A stretch of 64,000 nucleotides of DNA from Ensifer oleiphilus (GTDB lineage Bacteria; Pseudomonadota; Alphaproteobacteria; Rhizobiales; Rhizobiaceae), in NCBI RefSeq assembly GCF_013371465.1, contig NZ_JABWDU010000003.1, positions 248,001 through 312,000 on the forward strand, read 5' to 3'. Under the pieces are notes generated by a model. The model was not told the origin of the DNA and did not search any database. It saw only the letters and a program-made list of their open reading frames with translations. Every line of letters begins with the position of its first letter. Position 1 is the first letter of the stretch. Made by a program: the position numbers and the translations under genes. Positions 17,153 to 26,306 of the stretch are shown here, piece by piece.

Positions 17153-18544
17153 TCAGGCCGCGTCGGGCGCGGGCTCAGCGTGTTTAAGCTCGGATTCCTC
17201 CGGCTCCTTTGCGGGAACGCCGTTGAAGAGGATGTTGAGAAGTGCCGCGGCAAAGGTGCCGACGAGAACGCCGCTGTGCAGGAATTTTTCCAACGATTGC
17301 GGCAGCTGTTCGAAGATCTTGTCCGCAACCACGGGCACCATGGCGAGGCCGACGCTGACCGCCACAATGTAGAGATTGCGTCGGTTGTTTGTGAAATCCA
17401 CTTTGCTCAGGATCTTGACGCCGGTAGCCGAGACCATGCCGAACATCACGATGGCCGCACCGCCCACGACATAACTCGGGATGGATGCGCTGATGAAGGC
17501 GACCTTCGGCAGCGAGCCGAGCAGGATCAGGATGACGCCGCCCGTCGCCACCACCCAGCGGCTCATGACGCCAGTGATCTGCAACAGCCCGACGTTTTGC
17601 GCATAGGTCGTATAGGTGAAGGTGTTGAGGATGCCGCCAATGATGTTACCGACACCATCTGTCCTCAGGCCACGCGCCAGATCCGCCTGGGAAATCTTGC
17701 GACCCGTCATGTCGCCGACCGCAAGGATCTGCCCGGTCGATTCGACCATCATCACCGTCATGACGGCACACAGCGAGAAGATCGACCAGAACTCGAAAAT
17801 TGGCCATCCGAATGCAAGCGGCTGAATGATCCGCAGCCATTCGGCATCCCCCACACCGCTGAAGCTGACCTTGCCGGCGGCTATCGCGATGGCGAAACCA
17901 ACGCCGATGCCGAGCAGCACGGCCAGATTGGACAGGAAACCCTTGAGATACCGCGTCATGAGCAGGATCGCGACGAGCACGATCGTTGCGACGGCTAGCG
18001 CGAAGGGCGCACCGTAGGCCGGGTTGGGGATCATTCCATCCGGACCCTTGATCATCGGTTGGCCGCCGGCCGCCCAGTTCACGCCGACGCGCATCAGGGA
18101 CAAGCCGATGATCAGCATGACCGTGCCAGTGACAATCGGCGGGAAGAACCGCACCCATCTACCGAAATAGGGAGCGGCCAGCAGCGTGAAGATGCCGGAT
18201 CCAATCACGGCGCCAATGACCCCGGGCATTCCGAGCTCCGGGTTGGTGCCTGTCGCGATGATCGAGGGAACCGCGGTAAAAGCGATGCCCATCATGATCG
18301 GCAGGCGAATGCCGACATTGCCGATGCCAACCGCCTGGATGATGGTCACGAGACCACAACAGAACAGGTCCGCGCTGACCAGCATGGCGATCTGTTCCTT
18401 CGGCAGATGCAAGGCGCTGCCGATGATGAGCGGCACGGCAACTGCGCCGGCGTACATGACGAGAACGTGTTGTAGGCCCAGAGCAAAAAGGCTCGGGATC
18501 GGATACAACTTTTCGACGGGATCCGTCGTTGCAGAATTGGACAT
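17153..18544 (-). CDS. NCS2-family nucleobase/xanthine-urate type permease
   Basis: The 463-residue protein has about 12-14 membrane segments and the NAT/NCS2 signature AQNVGLLQITGVMSR (pattern Q-N-x-G-x4-T). It also has the conserved TM8-type segment MMVESTGQILAVGD. Family members carry uracil, xanthine, urate or ascorbate with protons or sodium. It is the first gene of the molybdenum-hydroxylase unit and is divergent from the LysR gene at 18705. It should supply the substrate of the pathway, pointing to a purine-like or other planar N-heterocycle. Confidence 0.92.
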   Translation of the reverse strand: MSNSATTDPVEKLYPIPSLFALGLQHVLVMYAGAVAVPLIIGSALHLPKEQIAMLVSADLFCCGLVTIIQAVGIGNVGIRLPIMMGIAFTAVPSIIATGTNPELGMPGVIGAVIGSGIFTLLAAPYFGRWVRFFPPIVTGTVMLIIGLSLMRVGVNWAAGGQPMIKGPDGMIPNPAYGAPFALAVATIVLVAILLMTRYLKGFLSNLAVLLGIGVGFAIAIAAGKVSFSGVGDAEWLRIIQPLAFGWPIFEFWSIFSLCAVMTVMMVESTGQILAVGDMTGRKISQADLARGLRTDGVGNIIGGILNTFTYTTYAQNVGLLQITGVMSRWVVATGGVILILLGSLPKVAFISASIPSYVVGGAAIVMFGMVSATGVKILSKVDFTNNRRNLYIVAVSVGLAMVPVVADKIFEQLPQSLEKFLHSGVLVGTFAAALLNILFNGVPAKEPEESELKHAEPAPDAA

Positions 18545-18673
18545 TCGCTTTCCTCCCAGCGAACAGCTTCCGGCGCGGTGGGGCTTCGTGGCCTCGTGAT
18601 TATGTCACCGCACGCCGTACGAGGAGGATCATGCGGCTGGCCAAATCAGCAAACAATCGGCATAATTATATTT

Positions 18674-18693
18674 ATTCATCTAGTAACTGAATG
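18674..18693. promoter_or_regulatory. candidate LysR-binding site in the divergent permease/LysR promoter
   Basis: The 160-bp divergent region contains ATTCA (18674-18678) and TGAAT (18688-18692), a 5-bp inverted repeat with a 9-nt spacer that satisfies the T-N11-A rule of LysR regulators. The surroundings are AT-rich (18660-18695). Its inner ATCTAGT recurs in front of the second half of the cluster at 12187. The site lies within 31 bp of the LysR start codon, consistent with autoregulation. Confidence 0.4.
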
Positions 18694-18704
18694 AATGAGG
18701 CGGC

Positions 18705-19601
18705 ATGGACATCACGCTGAAGCAGCTGCGGGCCTTTGTGACGGTGGCCAACCTCGGGCAGTTCACGCTGGCCGCCGACAAGCTCGGCTCATCGCAGTCG
18801 GCGGTGAGCACGTTGGTGCGGCAACTGGAAACCAACCTCAATCTCCGCCTCTTCGACCGGCATACCCGTCTCCTGCGCCTCACCCAGGCCGGCGTCGACA
18901 TCCTGCCGGTCGCGTCTCGCGCCGTGGCGGACATCGAGGGCATGGTGGAAAGCTCGCGTGAGTTGAACGCGCTTCGACGCGGCAAGGTCTCGATTGCTGC
19001 CGGCACCGTGCAGGCCGCGCTGCTGCTGCCCCCACTGATCAATGCCTTCAACAAGCTCTATCCCGAAATCACGGTCGCGCTGCACGACGTTGCCGAAAAG
19101 GCCGTGCTCGACTATGTCGCCAACGGCACTGCCGACCTCGGCGTCGGCACAGTGCCGGAGGAAGACACCGACCTGCTCGGCACCCGGCTGACGACTGACG
19201 AATTCCTGGTGGTACTGCATTGTGAAGATGCTTTGGTGAAACTCCCGGAGCTTCGCTGGACCGACCTTGCTGAGCGCAAGCTGATCGGCCCGCAGCGCGG
19301 CAACCCCATTCGCGACCGTCTGGAAAACGAGTTGGCGCGCAACGGCATCGTGCTGCCGCTCGACAAGACGATGCAGGAAGTCGCCCTGCCGTTGACCATC
19401 ATCGGCATGGTCGAAGCCGGTCTCGGCGTCGCGATCATGACCTCGGCGGTCGTGCGGCTGGCGACATCGATGGGGCTGATCGTGCGCACGCCGACCGAAC
19501 CACTCATCCGGCGCGAGGTTAGCCTCATCCAGAAACAAGCCCGCTCGCTCTCGCCTGCCGCCCGACGCTTCCGCGACTTCCTTCTGAAGGCGGTGCACTG
19601 A
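18705..19601 (+). CDS. LysR-family regulator of the molybdenum-hydroxylase/UbiD cluster
   Basis: The 298-residue protein has an N-terminal winged helix-turn-helix (TLKQLRAFVTVANLGQFTLAADKL, SSQSAVSTLVRQLE) and a periplasmic-binding-like effector domain. It is transcribed away from the permease/hydroxylase unit, the usual arrangement for a LysR activator of the adjacent operon. It is closely similar to the second LysR at 26307 in the first 65 residues (shared FDRHTR and LGQF), suggesting that the two clusters use related regulators and perhaps related effectors. Confidence 0.92.
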   Translation: MDITLKQLRAFVTVANLGQFTLAADKLGSSQSAVSTLVRQLETNLNLRLFDRHTRLLRLTQAGVDILPVASRAVADIEGMVESSRELNALRRGKVSIAAGTVQAALLLPPLINAFNKLYPEITVALHDVAEKAVLDYVANGTADLGVGTVPEEDTDLLGTRLTTDEFLVVLHCEDALVKLPELRWTDLAERKLIGPQRGNPIRDRLENELARNGIVLPLDKTMQEVALPLTIIGMVEAGLGVAIMTSAVVRLATSMGLIVRTPTEPLIRREVSLIQKQARSLSPAARRFRDFLLKAVH

Positions 19602-20179
19602 GCAAGCCCCTTGGAGCACGCAGCAATTCATCATCCAACGCTGCGAAATTACCGTGGCTGACCGGACAAAATACTCAGCGCTATCTGGCGTCGCTGCCGG
19701 ACTGTGCACTGCGCGAGCAGGCAGGGCGCAGAACCTTGGGGGTATTTCTGCGCGCGGTGTCCGGCGCACGATTGCGCCCCGGTCAGCCGTCGCTCCCAGC
19801 CACACCAGATCAGGAGCACCCATCGCCCACTCCCCGAAAGACCGTGCGGACCATTCTGAGGACTGCGGCCGACCGAATCGCCCTGCCTTGCCGCAGACAC
19901 CCTCCAAACCGCTAGGGAAGAACTCAGGCGCCGCTCGGCGCGTGCGCATCTCTACGCCATCCGTCGGCAGCTCAACGCGGAAGAACCGCAATACCGACAT
20001 TGACCAATCGTACGTCACACGTCTCGGCCAGGGAAGGCGGGCGTGCCACCCGACTGCTAAACGCACAATCGAAGCGCCTCCGATTATTGCGATTTGCTTA
20101 TTAAAATATTTAAATAATGAATTTGTTTGAATTAACGACGCGTGTTTAGCTTCGCCCCACAACAAAAAGGTGGGGACGA
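19602..20179. other. intergenic promoter region of the second catabolic cluster
   Basis: No gene is supported in these 578 bp. Frames present are rich in Arg, Ala and Pro without recognisable domains. The last 90 bp (20085-20160) are strongly AT-rich, with an AAATATTT core at 20104-20111, and end in GGTGGGGA just before the amidohydrolase start. I read this as the promoter of the downstream operon. Confidence 0.5.
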
Positions 20180-21490
20180 ATGGCACGTGACAATCCAATA
20201 GCGTCGCTCGCAAATCTGGCTGCCGGTCAGTCCTTTGCGCTTACGGGCGGCACCATCATCCATGACGATGGCTCGCAATCGATCAGCGACATCATCGTGG
20301 GCGCCGACGGGCGGTTCGTCGTCATCGAACCCTTTCTCAACACGGCATCCTGCAGAACCTGCATCGACATAAGCGGCATGCTGGTTTCGCCCGGTTTCGT
20401 CGATGCGCACCAGCATCTCGACAAGACCGGTGTGCTGCGGTTCACGCCCAACCCATCAGGAACGCTCCAGGGCGCCCGCGAGGCTTTTGCCAAGTATGCC
20501 CGCACGGCCGGCCCCGACGACATTCACAAGCGGGCGATCCGCACGATTGAACGGTGTCTGTCCCGCGGCACGACGGCCATTCGCAGCCATATCAACGTCG
20601 ACAAGGATGCCGGCTTCCACGGCATCAAAACGTTGGCTGGCATTCGCGACGGCGCGAAGGACCGCATCACCCTCCAGCTCGTGGCGTTCATGACGCCGCA
20701 CCCGGGCCAGGACTTCGACTGGCTGCGCGAAAACATTGATGGCGCGGTGGCGCTCGCCGATGCTGTCGGCGGAACGCCGGCCGTTTCCGAGGAGCCGCCG
20801 CGTTATCTCGACATGCTCTTTTCGGCCGCAGTCAAGGCGGACAAGCCCGTCGACCTGCATCTGGACGAACACCTTAACGCCAGCGTTCATCTTATTGATG
20901 CCGCCCTCGACCGGGTCGAGCGCTTCGGCATGCAGGGGCGCACCGTGTTCAGTCATGTCTCGGTCCTGAGCGCCCTGCCTCGCCGTAAATTCGAAAGCAT
21001 CGTCGAGCGCATCCTTGCCCTCGACGTCGGTGTCATTACCCTTCCTGCCGCGAACCTCTACCTGCAGGGACGTGATTACGAGATGCTTCCGCCGCGGGGG
21101 CTGACCCGGGTTGCCGAACTGCATCGCGCCGGTATCACAATTGCCACGGCCTCGGACAACATCCAGGATCCGTTCGTGCCGACCGGCTCAGGCGACATGC
21201 TGGAAATTGCGCGATGGACGCTGCTTGCAGGGCATCTGCGCGGCGATGAGCTTGCCGCGGCCCACCGCATGATCACCACGGCGCCAGCCCGCCTGATGGG
21301 GCTAGGCAAGGACTATGGGCTGCGCGCAGGCGCCCGGGCCGACTTCGTGGTCACGAATTGCTTCGACACCGACACGCTGGTTGCCGGCGGGCCGGACCAA
21401 GCCTTTGTCTTCTCAAGGGGACGTCTCGTCTCAGAAACGACGACCGCGCTCATGCGCGTCGAAAACAGCCACGTGAAGGAGGACGCATAA
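20180..21490 (+). CDS. cytosine-deaminase-like amidohydrolase (CodA/N-acyl-heterocycle type)
   Basis: The 436-residue enzyme has a composite beta-sandwich/TIM-barrel amidohydrolase layout: ALTGGTIIHDDG at the N terminus, the metal motif DAHQHLDK, LHLDEHLN for the central ligands, FSHVS, and ATASDNIQDPF carrying the final aspartate. The HLDEH and DNIQDPF patterns match cytosine deaminase and related pterin or triazine deaminases. It probably deaminates or hydrolyses a nucleobase-like ring in the cytoplasm. It is first in an operon with a BMP-type ABC importer, so its substrate is likely imported by that system. The start follows GGTGGGG. Confidence 0.88.
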   Translation: MARDNPIASLANLAAGQSFALTGGTIIHDDGSQSISDIIVGADGRFVVIEPFLNTASCRTCIDISGMLVSPGFVDAHQHLDKTGVLRFTPNPSGTLQGAREAFAKYARTAGPDDIHKRAIRTIERCLSRGTTAIRSHINVDKDAGFHGIKTLAGIRDGAKDRITLQLVAFMTPHPGQDFDWLRENIDGAVALADAVGGTPAVSEEPPRYLDMLFSAAVKADKPVDLHLDEHLNASVHLIDAALDRVERFGMQGRTVFSHVSVLSALPRRKFESIVERILALDVGVITLPAANLYLQGRDYEMLPPRGLTRVAELHRAGITIATASDNIQDPFVPTGSGDMLEIARWTLLAGHLRGDELAAAHRMITTAPARLMGLGKDYGLRAGARADFVVTNCFDTDTLVAGGPDQAFVFSRGRLVSETTTALMRVENSHVKEDA

Positions 21491-21542
21491 CTGATCTGCG
21501 GCTCCGGGGGGATTGAAACGACAATCGAATGGGAGGAATGAA

Positions 21543-22535
21543 ATGAAGAAAACTGCATTTTCACGTCGCTCGCTGCTTGCGTCCATTTTCGGATTGGCCC
21601 TCGCCGGAATGATCCGGCCCGACATTGCGCATGCCGAAGACTTCAAGATGGGCCTTCTCGTGCCTGGTAGCGTTTCGGAAGAGGGATGGAACCGGATCGG
21701 CTACAATGCGCTGAAAGGCGTTGAAGACCAGCTCGGCGCCAAGATCAGCTATGTCGAGTTGCAACAGAACCCGGCGTCCTTCGAAAAGGCCTTTCGCGAC
21801 TACGCGAGCCAGGGCTACAAGGTAATCCTGGGCCACGGATTTGAGTTCCAGGACGCAGCACTCGAAGTCGCCCTCGATTATCCGGATACTTATTTCCTGA
21901 TCTCGTCGAGCAGTATCCATGAAGGCAATGTCATCGGCCTCAATACCGATACGAGCCAGCCCTTCTATCTGATGGGCGTCATCGCCGCGAAGATGGGCCA
22001 AAAGGCCGGCCTTGTCGGCGGCATGGAGATCCCGCCGATCCAGCAGGCCTTCGCCGGCTTTAAGAACGGCGCCAAGAGCGTCAACCCGGACTTTCCTATC
22101 AGCGAGGCCTACATTGGCAACTTCACCGATACGACAGCCGCTAAGGAAGCCGCGCTTAGCATGATCTCGCAAGGCGCCGATTTCGTCGTGCCGAACGCGT
22201 CGGGGGCGACCGTCGGCGGCTATCAGGCCATATCGGAATCCGGGCCGGACGTGCGTTCTTTCTCGATCTTCAGCGACTTCACGGAGGTTGCGCCCAACAA
22301 CATTCTCGGCCTTTACGTCGCCGATTATGCGCAGGGCGTGGTGGAGGTCGTACGCTCTATTCACGACGGCACCCCGCCCACGCAAAACGTCGTCTTCGGC
22401 CTGAAGGATCCGAAGGTTATCTCGTTCACCTTCCGCGATGACGGCCCGGTCTCGGTGCCGGAGGACATCCGCGCGGAAGTGAAAGCGATCAGCGACAAGA
22501 TCGCCGCCGGCGAGATCAAGACAGACGCTCAGTGA
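21543..22535 (+). CDS. BMP-family ABC transporter substrate-binding protein
   Basis: The ATG at 21543 follows GGGAGGAATGA, giving a 330-residue product, MKKTAFSRRSLLASIFGLA onward. It has a twin-arginine-like export signal without a lipobox cysteine. The mature domain starts EDFKMGLLVPGSVSEEGWNRIGYNAL, characteristic of BMP (PnrA/Med-like) proteins that bind nucleosides, purines or related compounds. The middle VIGLNTDTSQPFYLMGVIAAKM is also typical. A longer in-frame start at 21513 (TTG) is rejected because it would bury the strong ribosome-binding site. Confidence 0.92.
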   Translation: MKKTAFSRRSLLASIFGLALAGMIRPDIAHAEDFKMGLLVPGSVSEEGWNRIGYNALKGVEDQLGAKISYVELQQNPASFEKAFRDYASQGYKVILGHGFEFQDAALEVALDYPDTYFLISSSSIHEGNVIGLNTDTSQPFYLMGVIAAKMGQKAGLVGGMEIPPIQQAFAGFKNGAKSVNPDFPISEAYIGNFTDTTAAKEAALSMISQGADFVVPNASGATVGGYQAISESGPDVRSFSIFSDFTEVAPNNILGLYVADYAQGVVEVVRSIHDGTPPTQNVVFGLKDPKVISFTFRDDGPVSVPEDIRAEVKAISDKIAAGEIKTDAQ

Positions 22536-22573
22536 CGTGCCATTGCTGCGGCCGGCCATAGCCGGTCGCAGCA

Positions 22574-23704
22574 ATGCATTCAACGCCGCACCAATATCGG
22601 GACCGATCCATGGAACAGGTAAACCAGGGAGCGCGTGATCACGTGTATCCCCAAGCAGCGCACGCCCTCTACCGGACGCTCTCGCAGGCGGCTATCAGCG
22701 CCGCGACCCCGATCGCCGCGGTCCTGGTCGCCCTTTCGTTCGGTGCTGCTCTTTTGTGGCTAAACGGCTTTACCGGCACAGACGTGGTTACGGTGATGGT
22801 GATGGGCTCCTTCCAGGATGCGCGCTCGATTGGCGAAATCCTGTTGAAGGCAACGCCGCTCATCCTGATCGGTGCGGGGCTTTGTGTCGCCTTTCGTTGC
22901 AGCATCTGGAATATCGGCGCTGAGGGGCAGCTCTATGTCGGCGCGATCGCCGCGACATTCGTCGGCACCAGCATCGATGGCCTCTCGGTCTGGATCCATG
23001 CCCCGCTCGTCATGCTGGCGGGCGCGTTGGCCGGCGCGGCATGGGCCGGCATCGCCGGCTATCTCAAGGTTCGATTCCAGGCGAGCGAAATCGTCACCAC
23101 GATCATGCTCAACTATATCGCCCTCATCCTCACGAGCTATCTCGTCACCGGACCGATGAGGGACGTAAGCGCTGCCTATCCGCAATCGGCCCGGCTGGTA
23201 CGCGAGGCCTGGACGCCGCGCATCGTTTCGGACATGCGCCTCCATATCGGTATCCTCGTCGCGATCGTGTTGGCAGTCGCACTCTATATTTTCCTGCAAC
23301 GCAGCAGCCGCGGTTTTGCGTTGCGCGTCGTCGGCCTCAACCCCCATGCAGCGCGTTATGCAGGCATGGACGTGCGCCGCAACGTTATGATCGCCATCTG
23401 CATCAGCGGCGCGATGGCCGGACTTGCCGGCGCCTTCGAGGTCGCGGGTGTCACGCACAGGCTCTATCAAAACATCTCGCCGGGTTACGGTTTCGAAGGC
23501 ATCGCCGTGGCGTTGCTCGCCAACAACAATCCCCTTGCCGCGATCCTGTCGGGCGGGCTCTTCGCCATGCTCCGGTCCGGCTCCGAGGTCCTCCAGATTA
23601 CATCGCAGGTCCCGCAGGTCCTCGTCCTCGTCATTCAAGGCATCGTCATCCTGTCGGTCGTGGCCTTCGCCAAGTTCCGCGGCATGTTCGCAGGCCTGCG
23701 TTAG
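22574..23704 (+). CDS. BMP-family ABC transporter permease 1
   Basis: The 376-residue inner-membrane protein has about eight to ten hydrophobic segments. It carries the family blocks LKATPLILIGAGLCVAFRCSIWNIGAEGQLYVGAIAA and VGLNPHAARYAGMDVRRN, described here by position (about residues 95-130 and 255-270). It pairs with the next gene to form the translocation channel for a nucleoside/nucleobase importer. An alternative ATG at 22610 (MEQVNQ) would remove 12 residues; neither site has a strong Shine-Dalgarno sequence. Spacing to the binding-protein gene is 38 bp. Confidence 0.9.
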   Translation: MHSTPHQYRDRSMEQVNQGARDHVYPQAAHALYRTLSQAAISAATPIAAVLVALSFGAALLWLNGFTGTDVVTVMVMGSFQDARSIGEILLKATPLILIGAGLCVAFRCSIWNIGAEGQLYVGAIAATFVGTSIDGLSVWIHAPLVMLAGALAGAAWAGIAGYLKVRFQASEIVTTIMLNYIALILTSYLVTGPMRDVSAAYPQSARLVREAWTPRIVSDMRLHIGILVAIVLAVALYIFLQRSSRGFALRVVGLNPHAARYAGMDVRRNVMIAICISGAMAGLAGAFEVAGVTHRLYQNISPGYGFEGIAVALLANNNPLAAILSGGLFAMLRSGSEVLQITSQVPQVLVLVIQGIVILSVVAFAKFRGMFAGLR

Positions 23705-23753
23705 CCAAACCACGCCCGCAAGGGACGAAGATGATCCAGAGAGGTCCACAACC

Positions 23754-24686
23754 ATGGACGACATGATGTTTTTCACGTTCCTCGCAGCGCTGATGGGCGC
23801 GGCCTGGAGGCTCGCGACACCGCTGATCTTCGCCTCGATCGGGGCGGTCTTTTCCGAACGGGCGGGGGTGCTCAACATCGGGTTGGAAGGCACCATGCTG
23901 GTCGGCGCCTTCTGCGGTTTCGCAGCCGCCTTCGCCACCGGCAGCATCCCGCTCGGCCTTCTTGCCGGGGTCGGCGGCGGCATGCTTTTCGGGCTGGTTT
24001 TCGCCTTCTTCACAATTACCATCAAGGCAGACCAGATCGTGGTGGGCGCGGCACTCAACCTTCTGGGGATGGGCCTCACTGCCTTCCTGTTCCGCACCTA
24101 TTACGTCTCGACCGGCAAGGGCATCGAGATTGCCCAGCCGGTCCATATCCCTTGGCTGAGCGATCTGCCCTTCCTGGGAGAAGCCTTCTTCCGCCAGAAC
24201 CTCATCGTCTACAGCACAATCCTTACTGCGATCCTCGCCACCCTCGTGCTCTATCGAACCGCCTTCGGCCTGACACTGCGCGCGGTGGGCGAACACCCGA
24301 AAGCAGTCGACGTCGCGGGCCGCAACGTCGCGACATACCGATACGCAGCAGTGATGGTCGGCACAGGTCTGGCCGGCCTCGGCGGCGCGTTCTTGACACT
24401 CGGACATTCCAACCAGTTCGTCGAGGGCATCACCTCGGGGCGCGGTTTCATCGCGCTTGCCGTCGTGGTCTTTGCGAGGTGGTCCCCAATCGGGGCTTTC
24501 TTCGTCTCGCTGCTGTTTGGCCTCTTCTACGCCCTGCAACTCATGCTCCAGGCACAGGCGTCCGTCGTGGTGCCCTACCAGGTCCTGCAAGCCCTTCCCT
24601 ACATCATGACGATCATCACGCTTGTCTTCGTTCGCGGCAAGGGCGCTGCGCCAAGCAAGCTCGGCCAGCCCTACGAGATGAGGTAA
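23754..24686 (+). CDS. BMP-family ABC transporter permease 2
   Basis: The ATG at 23754 with AGAGAGG upstream opens a 310-residue product, MDDMMFFTFLAALMGAAWR onward. Family blocks include ASIGAVFSERAGVLNIGLEG near residue 25 and VGEHPKAVDVAGRNVATYRY near residue 180. Membrane segments fill most of the sequence. It is the shorter of the two permeases, as usual in BMP systems. The frame stays open upstream into the preceding gene, but that part lacks family similarity and was excluded. Confidence 0.92.
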   Translation: MDDMMFFTFLAALMGAAWRLATPLIFASIGAVFSERAGVLNIGLEGTMLVGAFCGFAAAFATGSIPLGLLAGVGGGMLFGLVFAFFTITIKADQIVVGAALNLLGMGLTAFLFRTYYVSTGKGIEIAQPVHIPWLSDLPFLGEAFFRQNLIVYSTILTAILATLVLYRTAFGLTLRAVGEHPKAVDVAGRNVATYRYAAVMVGTGLAGLGGAFLTLGHSNQFVEGITSGRGFIALAVVVFARWSPIGAFFVSLLFGLFYALQLMLQAQASVVVPYQVLQALPYIMTIITLVFVRGKGAAPSKLGQPYEMR

Positions 24687-24691
24687 CGGAT

Positions 24692-26236
24692 ATGTCCTCC
24701 AGACCTTTCCTGCGTATCGACAATATCCACAAACGGTTCGGCCCCATCATTGCCAGCGATGGCGTGTCGCTTCAAATCGACGAGGGCGAAATCCACGCGC
24801 TGCTGGGTGAAAACGGTGCCGGCAAGAGCGTGCTGATGAGTATGATCTGCGGCATGGTGCGCCCGGATGAGGGGGAGATCGTCTACAAAGGCGTCCCCGT
24901 TCGCTTCAACAGCCCGCGCGAGGCGATTCGCCAACGCATCGGTATGGTGCACCAGCACTTCATGCTGGTGCCGAACCTCACCGTCGCGGAAAACTATATC
25001 CTCGGCCGGGGATCGGCGTTTCGGGTCATCAACGACATCGACAAGGTCCATGCAAAAATCCGCGAGCTCAGCGATCGATATGCGCTCGACGTACGCCCAG
25101 ACGCCCTCATCGAGGATCTCTCCGTCGGTGAACAGCAACGCGTCGAAATCCTCAAGGCTCTGTTCAACGGTATCGATCTCCTCATTCTCGACGAGCCTAC
25201 TGCTGTGCTGACGCCGCAGGAGACCGACCGCCTGCTTACCCTGATGCGTGACCTGGTCGCCGATGGGAAGACGGTCGTCTTCATCTCGCACAAGCTTGAC
25301 GAGGTGATGCGGGTCAGCGACCGCATCAGCGTCATGCGCGATGGGCGCGTGGTCAATACCGTCAGCGTCGATCACACGGATGCGCGAGGCCTTGCCCGCA
25401 TGATGGTGGGGCGCGATGTTGGCATGGAGCTTGTCCGCAGTGCGGCCGCCCCCGGTCGGCTCGTGCTGTCGGTCGAAAACCTCATCTGTCGTAGCGAAAC
25501 CGGGCTTCCGGCGGTGCGCGGCATCAGCCTCGGCGTGCACGCAGGCGAAATCGTCGGCGTCGCCGGCGTTTCCGGTAACGGCCAGAGCGAGTTGGCACTG
25601 GCACTTTCGGGCCTTTTACCCGTGGATTCCGGCCGCGTCGTGCTCAACGGCAAGGACATCACTGGCCTTGCCCCTGCCCGCATCAATGCTCACGGGTTTT
25701 CCCATATCCCGGAAGATCGCCACAAGCATGGTATCGTGCAGTCGCTTTCGCTCAGCGAGAACACCATACTCCAGCGATATGACCAGCCGCCCTTTGCCGC
25801 CCGCGGCATGCTCAGCCGGCGCGCAATCGGCACGCATACCCGCGACCTCATCAAGCGCTTCCGCATTAAGTGCCACAACGAGAATCAGCGCATTGGCGAC
25901 CTTTCCGGTGGCAACCAGCAGAAGCTGGTCGTCGCGCGGGAACTGGCGCGCAATCCCGATTTCATCCTCGTCAACCAGCTTGCCCGCGGCATCGATATCG
26001 GCGCGATGGAATTCGTCATGGAGGAGATGCTGAAGCAGCGCGAAAGCGGCAAGGCGATCCTGCTGATCTCGACGGAACTCGAAGAACTCTTCGCGATCTG
26101 CGATCGGATCCTGGTGATGTTCCACGGCGAAATCCTCGGGGAACTGCCACCGGACCGCGCTCGCCTCGAGGAACTGGGACTGCTCATGGCGGGTAAAACC
26201 GCCGATCACAGTGAGCAACCCACTCTTGCGGGCTAG
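24692..26236 (+). CDS. BMP-family ABC transporter ATP-binding protein (double domain)
   Basis: The ATG at 24692 gives 514 residues with two ABC ATPase domains, as in sugar/nucleoside importers. Domain 1 has Walker A GENGAGKS, Q-loop HQHF, signature DLSVGEQQR, Walker B LLILDEPT and the H-loop SHK. Domain 2 has a degenerate Walker A (VSGNGQSE, without lysine), signature DLSGGNQQK and FILVNQLARGID in place of Walker B plus D-loop. Loss of the lysine in the second site is usual in this family. It starts 5 bp after the permease 2 stop and completes the importer. Confidence 0.93.
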   Translation: MSSRPFLRIDNIHKRFGPIIASDGVSLQIDEGEIHALLGENGAGKSVLMSMICGMVRPDEGEIVYKGVPVRFNSPREAIRQRIGMVHQHFMLVPNLTVAENYILGRGSAFRVINDIDKVHAKIRELSDRYALDVRPDALIEDLSVGEQQRVEILKALFNGIDLLILDEPTAVLTPQETDRLLTLMRDLVADGKTVVFISHKLDEVMRVSDRISVMRDGRVVNTVSVDHTDARGLARMMVGRDVGMELVRSAAAPGRLVLSVENLICRSETGLPAVRGISLGVHAGEIVGVAGVSGNGQSELALALSGLLPVDSGRVVLNGKDITGLAPARINAHGFSHIPEDRHKHGIVQSLSLSENTILQRYDQPPFAARGMLSRRAIGTHTRDLIKRFRIKCHNENQRIGDLSGGNQQKLVVARELARNPDFILVNQLARGIDIGAMEFVMEEMLKQRESGKAILLISTELEELFAICDRILVMFHGEILGELPPDRARLEELGLLMAGKTADHSEQPTLAG

Positions 26237-26306
26237 ACAGAGGAGGCTGCACCATCGTTTGATGTAACCCGTACAACCGGCATGTCCGAAGGAGGGCGTC
26301 GCGTCC

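Noticed and set aside
19654-20130. 158-codon plus-strand frame between the first LysR gene and the deaminase-like gene
   Set aside because: The product is low-complexity, Arg/Ser/Pro-rich and has no ribosome-binding site, and the end of the frame runs into the AT-rich promoter region.
21561-22583. 340-codon minus-strand frame opposite the BMP binding protein
   Set aside because: It mirrors the strongly biased codons of the binding-protein gene, whose signal peptide and BMP motifs are clear.
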